Source: Rhodopirellula sp.
Lineage (GTDB): Bacteria; Planctomycetota; Planctomycetia; Pirellulales; Pirellulaceae
Length of the DNA stretch: 7,013 nucleotides
NCBI GenBank assembly: GCA_002712845.1
Contig: PAUV01000077.1
Location: 1-7,013, forward strand
Direction: 5' to 3'
Part shown: piece after piece, positions 1 through 5,076 of the stretch
Position numbering within the stretch: the first letter of the stretch is position 1
Layout: each line of letters opens with the position of its first letter
Position numbers and translations under genes: made by a program
Notes under the pieces: model-generated
The model's database searches: none
Told to the model about the DNA's origin: nothing
Seen by the model: the letters and a program-made list of their open reading frames with translations, nothing else

Positions 1-1
1 C

Positions 2-58
2 TCACTCGCTGAGTGGGAAACTACAGATGGTAAGTTGCCCAGAGGCACGCAGCCTTAA
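2..58 (+). CDS. possible 3' end of the preceding cassette gene (partial)
   Basis: From the window edge one frame is open for 18 codons and ends with TAA at 56-58, giving the tail SLAEWETTDGKLPRGTQP. The stop lies 17 nt before the left core of the first attC, where a cassette gene normally ends. A second frame (from base 3) is also open and would run through the attC to about base 185, so the reading frame is not certain. Nothing can be said about function from 18 residues. The call rests on position in the array more than on the sequence itself. Confidence 0.3.
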   Translation, partial: SLAEWETTDGKLPRGTQP

Positions 59-75
59 ACGGAGTTGCGGTGAAT

Positions 76-154
<79 letters not shown>

Positions 155-160
<6 letters not shown>

Positions 161-738
161 GACTGAATCCCAACTGACACAAGGATGAAACATGGTTCTT
201 CGCACTGCCTTTATCTGCATAGCTCTCGTAGTCGCTTGCTCGCTTTACGCCGTTGGTAAACCAACTGCGGACGGAGCGGACCATTCGGCTGGGGACGACT
301 CCGACGCTTTGGTGCTTGTCATGTCGTTGGATCGAAAAACTATCTCGGTTTGGACACCGGTAAACTCGTGCTTCAAGCATTTGCGATTTGACACGCCGCT
401 CGACCCTCCGAATGTTTGGATTGAAAACGGTTTCTGCTGTATGCGTCGTGGCGGCACCTTCTATGCTATCAATGGTTCGTCGCCGAACTGGACGCAGATC
501 ACACTGAACGACGAAGAAATGGAGACCCTTGCGATCAATTCGCACCATATCGTTGCGAGCACCGAACGCGGCACGTTTGTTTACGGTGCTAAGGCTGTGC
601 ATTGGTCCGGCGTGTCGGTCAGCGGCGATGACATTCCGATAGACAAAACCAACGGATAACAAAATGTTGCACACGGAGTCGCGGGTCGTGCGGCTTTCAA
701 AATCAGTATCGTTCGCCGCGACCCGGTGAACGGTGACG
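155..738 (+). mobile_element. complete integron gene cassette 1 (orphan exported protein)
   Basis: The unit runs from the cleavage point of attC 1 (G154/T155) to that of attC 2 (G738/T739), 584 bp. It holds a single gene in array orientation, 31 nt after the cassette start, and ends with its own attC. This is the canonical layout of a mobile gene cassette. I see no convincing promoter in the 37 nt before the start codon, so expression probably depends on read-through from upstream or on a promoter outside the window. Confidence 0.82.
192..659 (+). CDS. cassette-encoded exported protein of unknown function
   Basis: This 155-aa protein is not one I recognise. The N-terminus (MVLRTAFICIALVVACSLYA) is a short basic start plus hydrophobic core. 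VVAC at residues 13-16 fits a lipoprotein lipobox, while SLYA followed by VGK could be an ordinary signal-peptidase site, so it is exported and possibly a lipoprotein. The mature part has short alternating strand-like stretches with aromatic and Gly turns (ISVW, NVWIENG, GGTFYAING, GTFVYGA), reminiscent of beta-propeller blades; that is an impression only, and two blades would not make a full propeller. AAGGA at 181-185 lies 6 nt before the ATG. The TAA stop (657-659) is inside the left core of attC 2, a common economy in cassettes and strong support for this frame. Exported orphans are frequent cargo of environmental integrons. Confidence 0.75.
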   Translation: MVLRTAFICIALVVACSLYAVGKPTADGADHSAGDDSDALVLVMSLDRKTISVWTPVNSCFKHLRFDTPLDPPNVWIENGFCCMRRGGTFYAINGSSPNWTQITLNDEEMETLAINSHHIVASTERGTFVYGAKAVHWSGVSVSGDDIPIDKTNG

Positions 739-744
739 TTATCC
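654..744 (+). repeat. integron attC recombination site 2
   Basis: The outer cores GGATAAC (654-660) and GTTATCC (738-744) are perfect inverted complements, extending one further base each side (C653/G745). The left inner arm begins at GTTGCAC (666) and runs to 684. The right arm is CCGCGACCCGGTGAAC (716-731). Removing G669, A673 and A677 from the left arm gives a perfect 16-bp stem. Spacers are 5 nt (661-665) and 6 nt (732-737), as in attC 1, and the extra G after GTT is in the same place. The loop 685-715 is unpaired in this simple model. The bulges all on the left arm give the strand asymmetry that attC sites need. Confidence 0.92.
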
Positions 745-870
745 GACTCTGGTTTCTGTTTGCACTGGAGCTTTTTTTACGAGTTTTGGGTGTTTCTCTT
801 CCGAAAACGTCGAAAAACCAGTGAGAACCTGCATTTTGGAGCTTCCCCCACCGATCCTGAGTGCATACTA

Positions 871-900
871 TTGTGTCAACACATGTTATTACACATGTGC
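871..900 (+). promoter_or_regulatory. candidate operator/promoter region of the toxin-antitoxin pair
   Basis: A cluster of related repeats sits just before the antitoxin ribosome binding site: an inverted repeat TGTGT-CA-ACACA (872-883), two direct copies of ACACATGT (879-886 and 891-898) 12 bp apart, and the perfect palindrome CACATGTG (892-899). Symmetric repeats here are what an AbrB-type antitoxin would need for autorepression. A weak -10-like CATACT (864-869) lies just upstream, but no well-spaced -35 box is visible. The function is inferred. Confidence 0.45.
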
Positions 901-904
901 CCAC

Positions 905-910
905 AAGGAG
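905..910 (+). promoter_or_regulatory. ribosome binding site deciding the antitoxin start
   Basis: AAGGAG lies 7 nt before the ATG at 918. The reading frame is open upstream to an ATG at 861, but that start has no comparable site and would add 19 residues across the repeat-rich operator region. The 918 start gives the typical AbrB N-terminus. Confidence 0.85.
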
Positions 911-917
911 CATCGCA

Positions 918-1142
918 ATGACAACAATCAAAGTTCGAGAAATTGGCAATTCTTTAGGCGTAGTTCTCCCGAAGGAATTGATTGCACGTTTGCGGGTCTC
1001 TAAGGGCGATCAGCTCTTTGTCCAGGAGACTGTAGATGGTCTTCGGTTAACTGCCTACGATCCTGAATTCCAAAAGCAAATGGAAATTGCAAAAATGGTG
1101 ATGCAAGAAGATCGTGACGCACTGAGGGCACTCTCAAAGTGA
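918..1142 (+). CDS. AbrB/MazE-family antitoxin
   Basis: This 74-aa protein has a swapped-hairpin AbrB/MazE DNA-binding domain at residues 1-45: the signature REIGNSLGVVLPKEL (7-21) is followed by RLRVSKGDQL and a final strand. The tail (about 48-74, YDPEFQKQMEIA...EDRDALRAL) is helical, acidic and amphipathic, the part that in this family wraps the partner toxin. As a dimer it should bind the repeats at 871-900 and repress its own operon while neutralising the toxin encoded next. Its TGA stop overlaps the toxin GTG start by 4 nt (GTGA), implying coupled translation. Family membership is clear; pairing with a Doc-like toxin is a known combination, though P1 Doc itself pairs with Phd. The length is normal for the family. 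Confidence 0.92.
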   Translation: MTTIKVREIGNSLGVVLPKELIARLRVSKGDQLFVQETVDGLRLTAYDPEFQKQMEIAKMVMQEDRDALRALSK

Positions 1143-1531
1143 TCGAACCGGAGTGGGTTAGGCTAGACGTTGTAGTGGCAATCCATGCTGCTCAATTAGC
1201 AGAGCATGGAGGGTTAGATGGCGTGCGGGACCAAAACGGATTGGAGTCTGCACTTGCCAGTCCGCAAAATTTGGCCGCCTACGGAGATCCGAAACCTGAT
1301 ATCGCGGCGTTGGCGGCGCAGTACGCGTTCGCCATCGCTCGCAAACAAGTCTTCATTGATGGGAACAAAAGGACTGCTCTCGTTGTCTGCAGAACATTTC
1401 TACTGGTAAACGGCCAAAATTTGATCGCAACGAATGAGGAAAAATACCATGCGATGATTAAACTGGCCGAGGGTTTGACTGACGTCGATCAGATGGCAGA
1501 ATGGGTTCGCTCTCACATAAATAATTCGTAA
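1139..1531 (+). CDS. Doc-like (Fic superfamily) death-on-curing toxin, catalytic His replaced
   Basis: This 130-aa protein has the full length and layout of death-on-curing toxins: an N-terminal WVRLDVVVAIHAAQLAEHGG segment, the RDQNGLESALASPQN stretch (residues 31-44), AAQYAFAIARKQ (59-70), then the Fic core FIDGNKRTA (72-80) and C-terminal helices. P1 Doc phosphorylates EF-Tu and stops translation using a Fic motif HxFx(D/E)xNK. Here F72, D74, G75, N76, K77 and R78 are kept, but the position of the catalytic His is Gln70 (codon CAA, one base from His). It may thus be inactive, weakened or mechanistically different. The start is GTG at 1139, overlapping the antitoxin stop; no separate strong ribosome site is seen, so it probably relies on coupling. 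The reading frame is intact, which argues against simple decay. Confidence 0.9.
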   Translation: MIEPEWVRLDVVVAIHAAQLAEHGGLDGVRDQNGLESALASPQNLAAYGDPKPDIAALAAQYAFAIARKQVFIDGNKRTALVVCRTFLLVNGQNLIATNEEKYHAMIKLAEGLTDVDQMAEWVRSHINNS

Positions 1532-1542
1532 TGAACACGAGT

Positions 1543-1731
1543 CCACAACGTCGCTAAAAATACGTTGCACACGGAGTCGCGGGCCGCGCGGCTTTTTCTG
1601 CTTTCTTCGCTGGGGAACTGATTCCACCCGATTCTTTCCGTTTGCACCTTTCTCGATCCCAGATTCCATGGCCAAGCTGATCGCTGGGTAGGTGCAGGCG
1701 CTTCCGCGCGGGATTGTATGTGACGTTGTCT
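1543..1731 (+). repeat. degenerate or over-long third attC-like element
   Basis: Bases 1564-1595 match 666-697 of attC 2 at 30 of 32 positions, including the left inner box GTTGCAC. With the standard 5-nt spacer the left core would be CGCTAAA (1552-1558), in which AAC has become AAA. Alternatively ACAACGTC (1545-1552) is a perfect inverted match to GACGTTGT (1722-1729), and CCGCGCGG occurs at both 1584-1591 and 1704-1711. That frames a site of about 189 bp whose right end shares CCGCG and GTGACGTT with attC 2. The right inner box GTGAAC is missing. I read it as a decayed attC, possibly interrupted by about 110 bp of extra sequence. Confidence 0.5.
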
Positions 1732-1752
1732 TTGCCCTGAAGTCGCCAGCTT

Positions 1753-1792
1753 GCCAAGCTGAGTTGTCATTGCGGGCTTGCTTGGTTTTTTT
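1753..1792 (+). terminator. possible Rho-independent terminator after the cassette array
   Basis: GCCAAGC (1753-1759) can pair with GCTTGG plus T (1780-1786, one G-T pair) around a 20-nt loop, directly followed by seven T residues (1786-1792). The order is right for ending plus-strand transcription coming from the toxin cassette. The loop is longer than usual, and an alternative small hairpin (CAGCTT/AAGCTG, 1747-1761) overlaps it, so the call is tentative. Confidence 0.35.
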
Positions 1793-1796
1793 GTAA

Positions 1797-1812
1797 TTTC
1801 CCCGAAGGGAAA
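1797..1812. other. short perfect hairpin in the array/chromosome junction
   Basis: TTTCCC (1797-1802) and GGGAAA (1807-1812) form a 6-bp stem with a 4-nt loop. Read on the minus strand the loop is C(TTCG)G, the extra-stable tetraloop type. No T-run follows on either strand, so it is not a standard terminator. The rest of 1813-1890 contains only short GCATGC-type repeats and no gene that I can support. Confidence 0.35.
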
Positions 1813-1983
1813 GCATCGTGCTCCGCGTGCATGCCCGGAAGCCAGCATGGCATGAATCGAGCATGCAGCGACGCTGGATTCTGTGAAATTCAGGAGTGAT
1901 CGATGCTCTGTTTCCTCTGTGTTCTTGATGGCTGTTTATGCCAGAAACTTCTCCAGTTCCTTACGTTCAGTCGAGGATTCAAG

Positions 1984-3210
1984 ATGATGATGTTTGATGC
2001 GGCAGTTAGATTGGGTACACGCCGGATCTGGGGCGGAGTCCTTGTGGGTGCATTCACGCTCGTCGTGGGGCTGAGCAACTGTGCCGTGGAAGCGGACGAA
2101 CTCTTGCCTGTGGGTGACGAGTCAGGCGTAGCGTCTCCACAAGGTCAGTCGGCATCGGTAAGTGATCATCAAGCATCTCAGCCTAGTGATGAAAAGCATT
2201 CAAAGGGAAGCGAGGCTTCCGCAATTAGGCGAACGGAACAAGCCGTGCGAGTCGCAGCGTTGCCGCGCCAAGAAGAAAAAGCAGATCGTCTATTGTTTAA
2301 CGCACCGATATTGAAGCCTATTGAAAGGTTGGGGGCAAACGACAGCGGTGTCATTGCAATCCGAATCAATCAATTGTTGAGCCATCCGGTTTTGGGTACT
2401 CGTGTCAGCAATAGGGTCGATCCTATGTTGGATTCAGGCTGGAAGATGTTGGTGGGTCGTGGGACTGCGCCGCCTCGCGCTGCGATTGGGATTACCTTGG
2501 AAAATATCGATCATTTGATCGGCTCAATGTTCTTTTCTTTCTCAAAGAAGAAAGGTGAGCCAGGATCAGATAAGAATTCATCTTTTAGTCTTGGCATGAC
2601 CGCCGGGCTCGTCTTTCTCGACAAGCCTGTGAATCATGATGCGATTCGTAATGCCATTAACAAGGGACCCTTCACTGCATTACTCGATCATGTTTTAGTC
2701 GATGGTGCGGTCACCAAAGAACTGGTCTTAAAGTCATCTGCGAATGAAGGTGACTCAAGCATGCAGGCTTGTATTCAGAGAGGTTGGCAAGTTGTGGACG
2801 GAGGAATGGTGACGGCTTCCATTGCCTTGCCGAAGACGTTGGGATATATCGAAAATGAACGCGATCAGCATATCGATGACATCTTTGCACGTGCGGCCAG
2901 CATGGCAGTTGGGGTAGATGTCCAAGACGCTGGTCCCGCTGAGTTCCGGGTTGTCTTCGTTCCTGTTGAGGGAAAAACCTGTGCCGACCTGAAGCAGGCG
3001 TTGACTGCTGGTATGGATCTGCTGAAAAGCGAAATTGCCTCGTCGTCTGGAAATGGTCAAAGCGTTCCGAACCAAGCGGTACTCGTGACGCTGCAGCAAA
3101 CGCTCGATGCTTTGCAAATGAAATCCATAATCTCAGAAGAACTGGGCAGCCGTGATTATGTAGAACTCACTTTTCGAGTGCCCCTCGATGTATTGATGTT
3201 TCCTTTGTAG
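1984..3210 (+). CDS. exported protein of unknown function, resembles N-terminal half of secreted DUF1559 proteins
   Basis: The chosen start gives 408 aa with a typical signal peptide: RR at residues 13-14, hydrophobic core about 16-31, likely cleavage after VEA near residue 37; the LSNC before it is a poor lipobox. GAGGA (1973-1977) lies 6 nt before this ATG. An in-frame ATG at 1903 also has a good site (AGGAG, 1892-1896) and would add 27 residues, burying the signal peptide, so I prefer 1984 but cannot exclude 1903. Residues 40-100 are a polar, low-complexity linker. Residues 118-404 alternate strands and helices (SGVIAIRINQLL, AAIGITLENIDHLIG, FRVVFVPVEG, YVELTFRVPLDVL). This pattern resembles the region before the DUF1559 part in secreted planctomycete proteins, including the one at 3523-5076, but no DUF1559 C-terminus follows. 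No enzymatic motif is visible. It is convergent with the operon to the right. Confidence 0.75.
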   Translation: MMMFDAAVRLGTRRIWGGVLVGAFTLVVGLSNCAVEADELLPVGDESGVASPQGQSASVSDHQASQPSDEKHSKGSEASAIRRTEQAVRVAALPRQEEKADRLLFNAPILKPIERLGANDSGVIAIRINQLLSHPVLGTRVSNRVDPMLDSGWKMLVGRGTAPPRAAIGITLENIDHLIGSMFFSFSKKKGEPGSDKNSSFSLGMTAGLVFLDKPVNHDAIRNAINKGPFTALLDHVLVDGAVTKELVLKSSANEGDSSMQACIQRGWQVVDGGMVTASIALPKTLGYIENERDQHIDDIFARAASMAVGVDVQDAGPAEFRVVFVPVEGKTCADLKQALTAGMDLLKSEIASSSGNGQSVPNQAVLVTLQQTLDALQMKSIISEELGSRDYVELTFRVPLDVLMFPL

Positions 3211-3522
3211 TTCAACTCTGGGCAGGGTGGCTAAGTTCAACAATAGAATAGTGGTTTTCCTCAAGCCTTTGTCTTTGCCTCAAATTGCAATTCCGATTAT
3301 TTGAGTGCACGCGGGATCCGTGGGTCGATGAAACTGCTTGTAGAATCGTTTGGTGATTCGTTTACGTGTTAGGAAGTTCAGTTTCGGATTTGTTTTCTTT
3401 GCAAAGGGGGTGGACAGCTCTTATCTCGCCAGTCAGTGCGAGGTGGTTGCTGCACACAAGGCAGTATTTCAACGGACAATATTGTTCCACGGACATAGCC
3501 TTGTTACTGAAAAGCTAGTCTT
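3211..3522. other. gene-free region between convergent genes
   Basis: This stretch of about 310 bp lies between the stop codons of the two converging transcription units. I see no ORF with a credible start and coding character, and no attC-like box. An AT-rich inverted repeat (CTCAAAT 3279-3285 / ATTTGAG 3299-3305, 13-nt loop) could help end transcription from both sides but lacks a T-run. A small palindrome CAATATTG lies at 3477-3484. Confidence 0.6.
3279..3305. terminator. weak candidate bidirectional terminator hairpin
   Basis: A perfect 7-bp inverted repeat, CTCAAAT and ATTTGAG, flanks a 13-nt spacer in the region between convergent genes. The position suits a shared terminator, but the stem is AT-rich and no T-run follows, so this is only a candidate. 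Confidence 0.2.
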
Positions 3523-5076
3523 TCAAAGTTCAATTTCTTCCCCGCCGGCAATTGTCAGCATTGCCTTCAAGTTCTCATTTGTCATCTTTGATTTTGTGAG
3601 GGTGCGAACCGACCCATCAAGCATCAATGCTGTGGCGGTTTCCCGGTCTCCGAAGACGTCGGAGACGGGGTTCTCATCTGAAATCACCCATGGCTCGGGA
3701 TTTGCCCATGCGGTGGCGGCCGAATCTGGCGCGTCGATGACGGCAATCGTATTGGACAACCCGTCAGTTATATTTCGGAATTTTCTCGGGGGTCCATCAC
3801 CTTCCCACAGCGAGCCCTTCAGGACAGGAGCTCGGAACGTGGTCTTCGTCGCTTCTGATTTCACGTTGGCATAGAGTGGAATGAGTGTGGCTGCCACCAT
3901 CTGGTTTGACGCGGCATTCCATGGCTCTTTCAGGTTGAATGCTTCATAGACGGCTTGTTGCTCAATGAGTGGAAGGATTGCTACACGCCAGCTCTGTAAG
4001 GGCTTGCCTGCCGGGTCGGTGAAACACCGTGGTGGCAAGTGCCCATGAATTGCGTGGTAATTATGTGTTGCAAGCCCGATTTGTTTGAGCGAGTTCATCT
4101 TTTGTTGCGCCCTTGCTGGTGAAGGTGCGGTTGTAAGGAGTGCAAGTAAAGGCTCGATGGCGACGTCCAAGGATAGAAGATTGTCGGCTGTCGTCATTTG
4201 AACGTGTTTCTTGATCGGGCCCGCTAACGCAAGTGATGTTGAGATGGCATTCTGAACACGCGTTACCGCTTCTTTGCTGAACATGTTGATTTGGATCTGT
4301 AACGCTGGTTCCGGTGGCAGGTCGGCTGAGGCCACGATCCAACGAATGTCTTGCACCATGGCTCGTGGTGAAATTGCAACGGGGAAGGTAGGGGGCATTT
4401 TGTCCGGCCACAGATCAATCAGGTCGCGACGTGTCTCAGCGGGCAGTGAGAAAATTACTTTATGTGTTAAGTGATTCTTGGCAGTTTGCGCTTCTTTTAG
4501 GGCGTCTCTTTGTGGTTGGGCAGTTTGGGTCGCACGCTTGGCTGGTTCGCTGTTGCCAATCAGGACAAAGCTCTGCCCGTCCTCGTTAGCGGCTGATAGT
4601 TTCTGGATTTTCAGTGATGATGTTGTTTGCCCCTGTTGTTGAGCGAAGGTTTCCAGTGCCGCTTGCACCTGGTCTGGTTTCTTGCATGGCAGGACGAGCA
4701 AAGGGCTGATTCCATTTAGGCCCCCATTCAGTTGGAGACGCCAGAGCATATCTCCAATGGAACCTACGGTGGCAATGAGGTAACCCTTCTCAACACCAGC
4801 TTGCATCAAGGCGTCAACGAGGTCACGTATGCTGACAGCGAGTTCGGGCGGGAACTTCTCGCCGCTTAACTTTTCCAGAAGGGCCCGGTTTGCGGTCAGG
4901 TCAAGTGAGGTAATGTCGACTTCTACGGTGAGACATACGTCTTGTCCGATAAAGCTCTCAATGCTCACAGGATTTTCAGAAGTGGGGGGTGGATTCTTTT
5001 GCAGGCTGTTGTCTTGCGAGTGTGCGTTCTGTAAACCTAGTGCGAGCGTTAACAATATTACTGCGTGTCGAATCAT
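3523..5076 (-). CDS. secreted DUF1559-family protein (planctomycete type)
   Basis: This 517-aa protein begins with a Sec signal peptide (MIRHAVILLTLALGLQNAHS, cleavage about residue 20) instead of the pilin-like RRGFTLIELLVVI start of most DUF1559 proteins. Residues 40-315 are an N-terminal region of mixed strands and helices. Residues 326-517 carry DUF1559 hallmarks in order: NSLKQIGLATHNYH (328-341), HLPP (346-349), SWRVAILPLIEQQAVYEAF (362-380), PWNAASN (385-391), ITDGLSNTIAVID (436-448) and LDGSVR (486-491). The family is greatly expanded in planctomycetes; its biochemical role is unknown, and a cell-envelope or extracellular role is inferred from the signal peptide. The start is supported by GAAAGGGA (complement of 5081-5088) just upstream and by an ATGA overlap with the preceding gene's stop. 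It is the last gene of the operon. Confidence 0.92.
   Translation of the reverse strand: MIRHAVILLTLALGLQNAHSQDNSLQKNPPPTSENPVSIESFIGQDVCLTVEVDITSLDLTANRALLEKLSGEKFPPELAVSIRDLVDALMQAGVEKGYLIATVGSIGDMLWRLQLNGGLNGISPLLVLPCKKPDQVQAALETFAQQQGQTTSSLKIQKLSAANEDGQSFVLIGNSEPAKRATQTAQPQRDALKEAQTAKNHLTHKVIFSLPAETRRDLIDLWPDKMPPTFPVAISPRAMVQDIRWIVASADLPPEPALQIQINMFSKEAVTRVQNAISTSLALAGPIKKHVQMTTADNLLSLDVAIEPLLALLTTAPSPARAQQKMNSLKQIGLATHNYHAIHGHLPPRCFTDPAGKPLQSWRVAILPLIEQQAVYEAFNLKEPWNAASNQMVAATLIPLYANVKSEATKTTFRAPVLKGSLWEGDGPPRKFRNITDGLSNTIAVIDAPDSAATAWANPEPWVISDENPVSDVFGDRETATALMLDGSVRTLTKSKMTNENLKAMLTIAGGEEIEL

Larger units (their letters stand above)
739..1725 (+). mobile_element. integron gene cassette 2 (AbrB-Doc toxin-antitoxin), right end uncertain
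   Basis: It starts at the cleavage point of attC 2 and carries an upstream region of about 175 bp, then an antitoxin and toxin pair. The toxin stop (1529-1531) is only 12 nt before the attC-like element at 1543-1731. The right limit given here is the GTT of that element's putative right core, and that element looks decayed, so the cassette may no longer be excisable. Toxin-antitoxin cassettes with their own promoter are well known in large chromosomal integrons, where they are thought to stabilise the array. Confidence 0.6.

Noticed and set aside
861..917. Longer antitoxin start at 861
   Set aside because: No ribosome binding site before it, and the added codons cross the repeat-rich operator; AAGGAG at 905-910 supports 918.
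1584..1595. Terminator from the GC palindrome followed by five T residues after the toxin
   Set aside because: The palindrome leaves only a 3-bp stem with a 4-nt loop, and the same sequence is part of the conserved attC arm, which explains it better.
1400..1864. Minus-strand ORFs over the toxin end and the junction region
   Set aside because: Basic, low-quality composition, no ribosome binding site, overlaps the toxin gene and the attC-like element; several overlapping frames are open there by chance.
3211..3260. A further attC after the 408-aa gene, making that gene a cassette too
   Set aside because: No GTTGCAC or GTGAAC box and no paired cores occur between 3211 and 3522.
3350..3874. Plus-strand ORF of 174 codons entering the DUF1559 gene
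   Set aside because: It uses a TTG start without a ribosome site and is mostly antisense to the DUF1559 C-terminus, whose frame is strongly supported.
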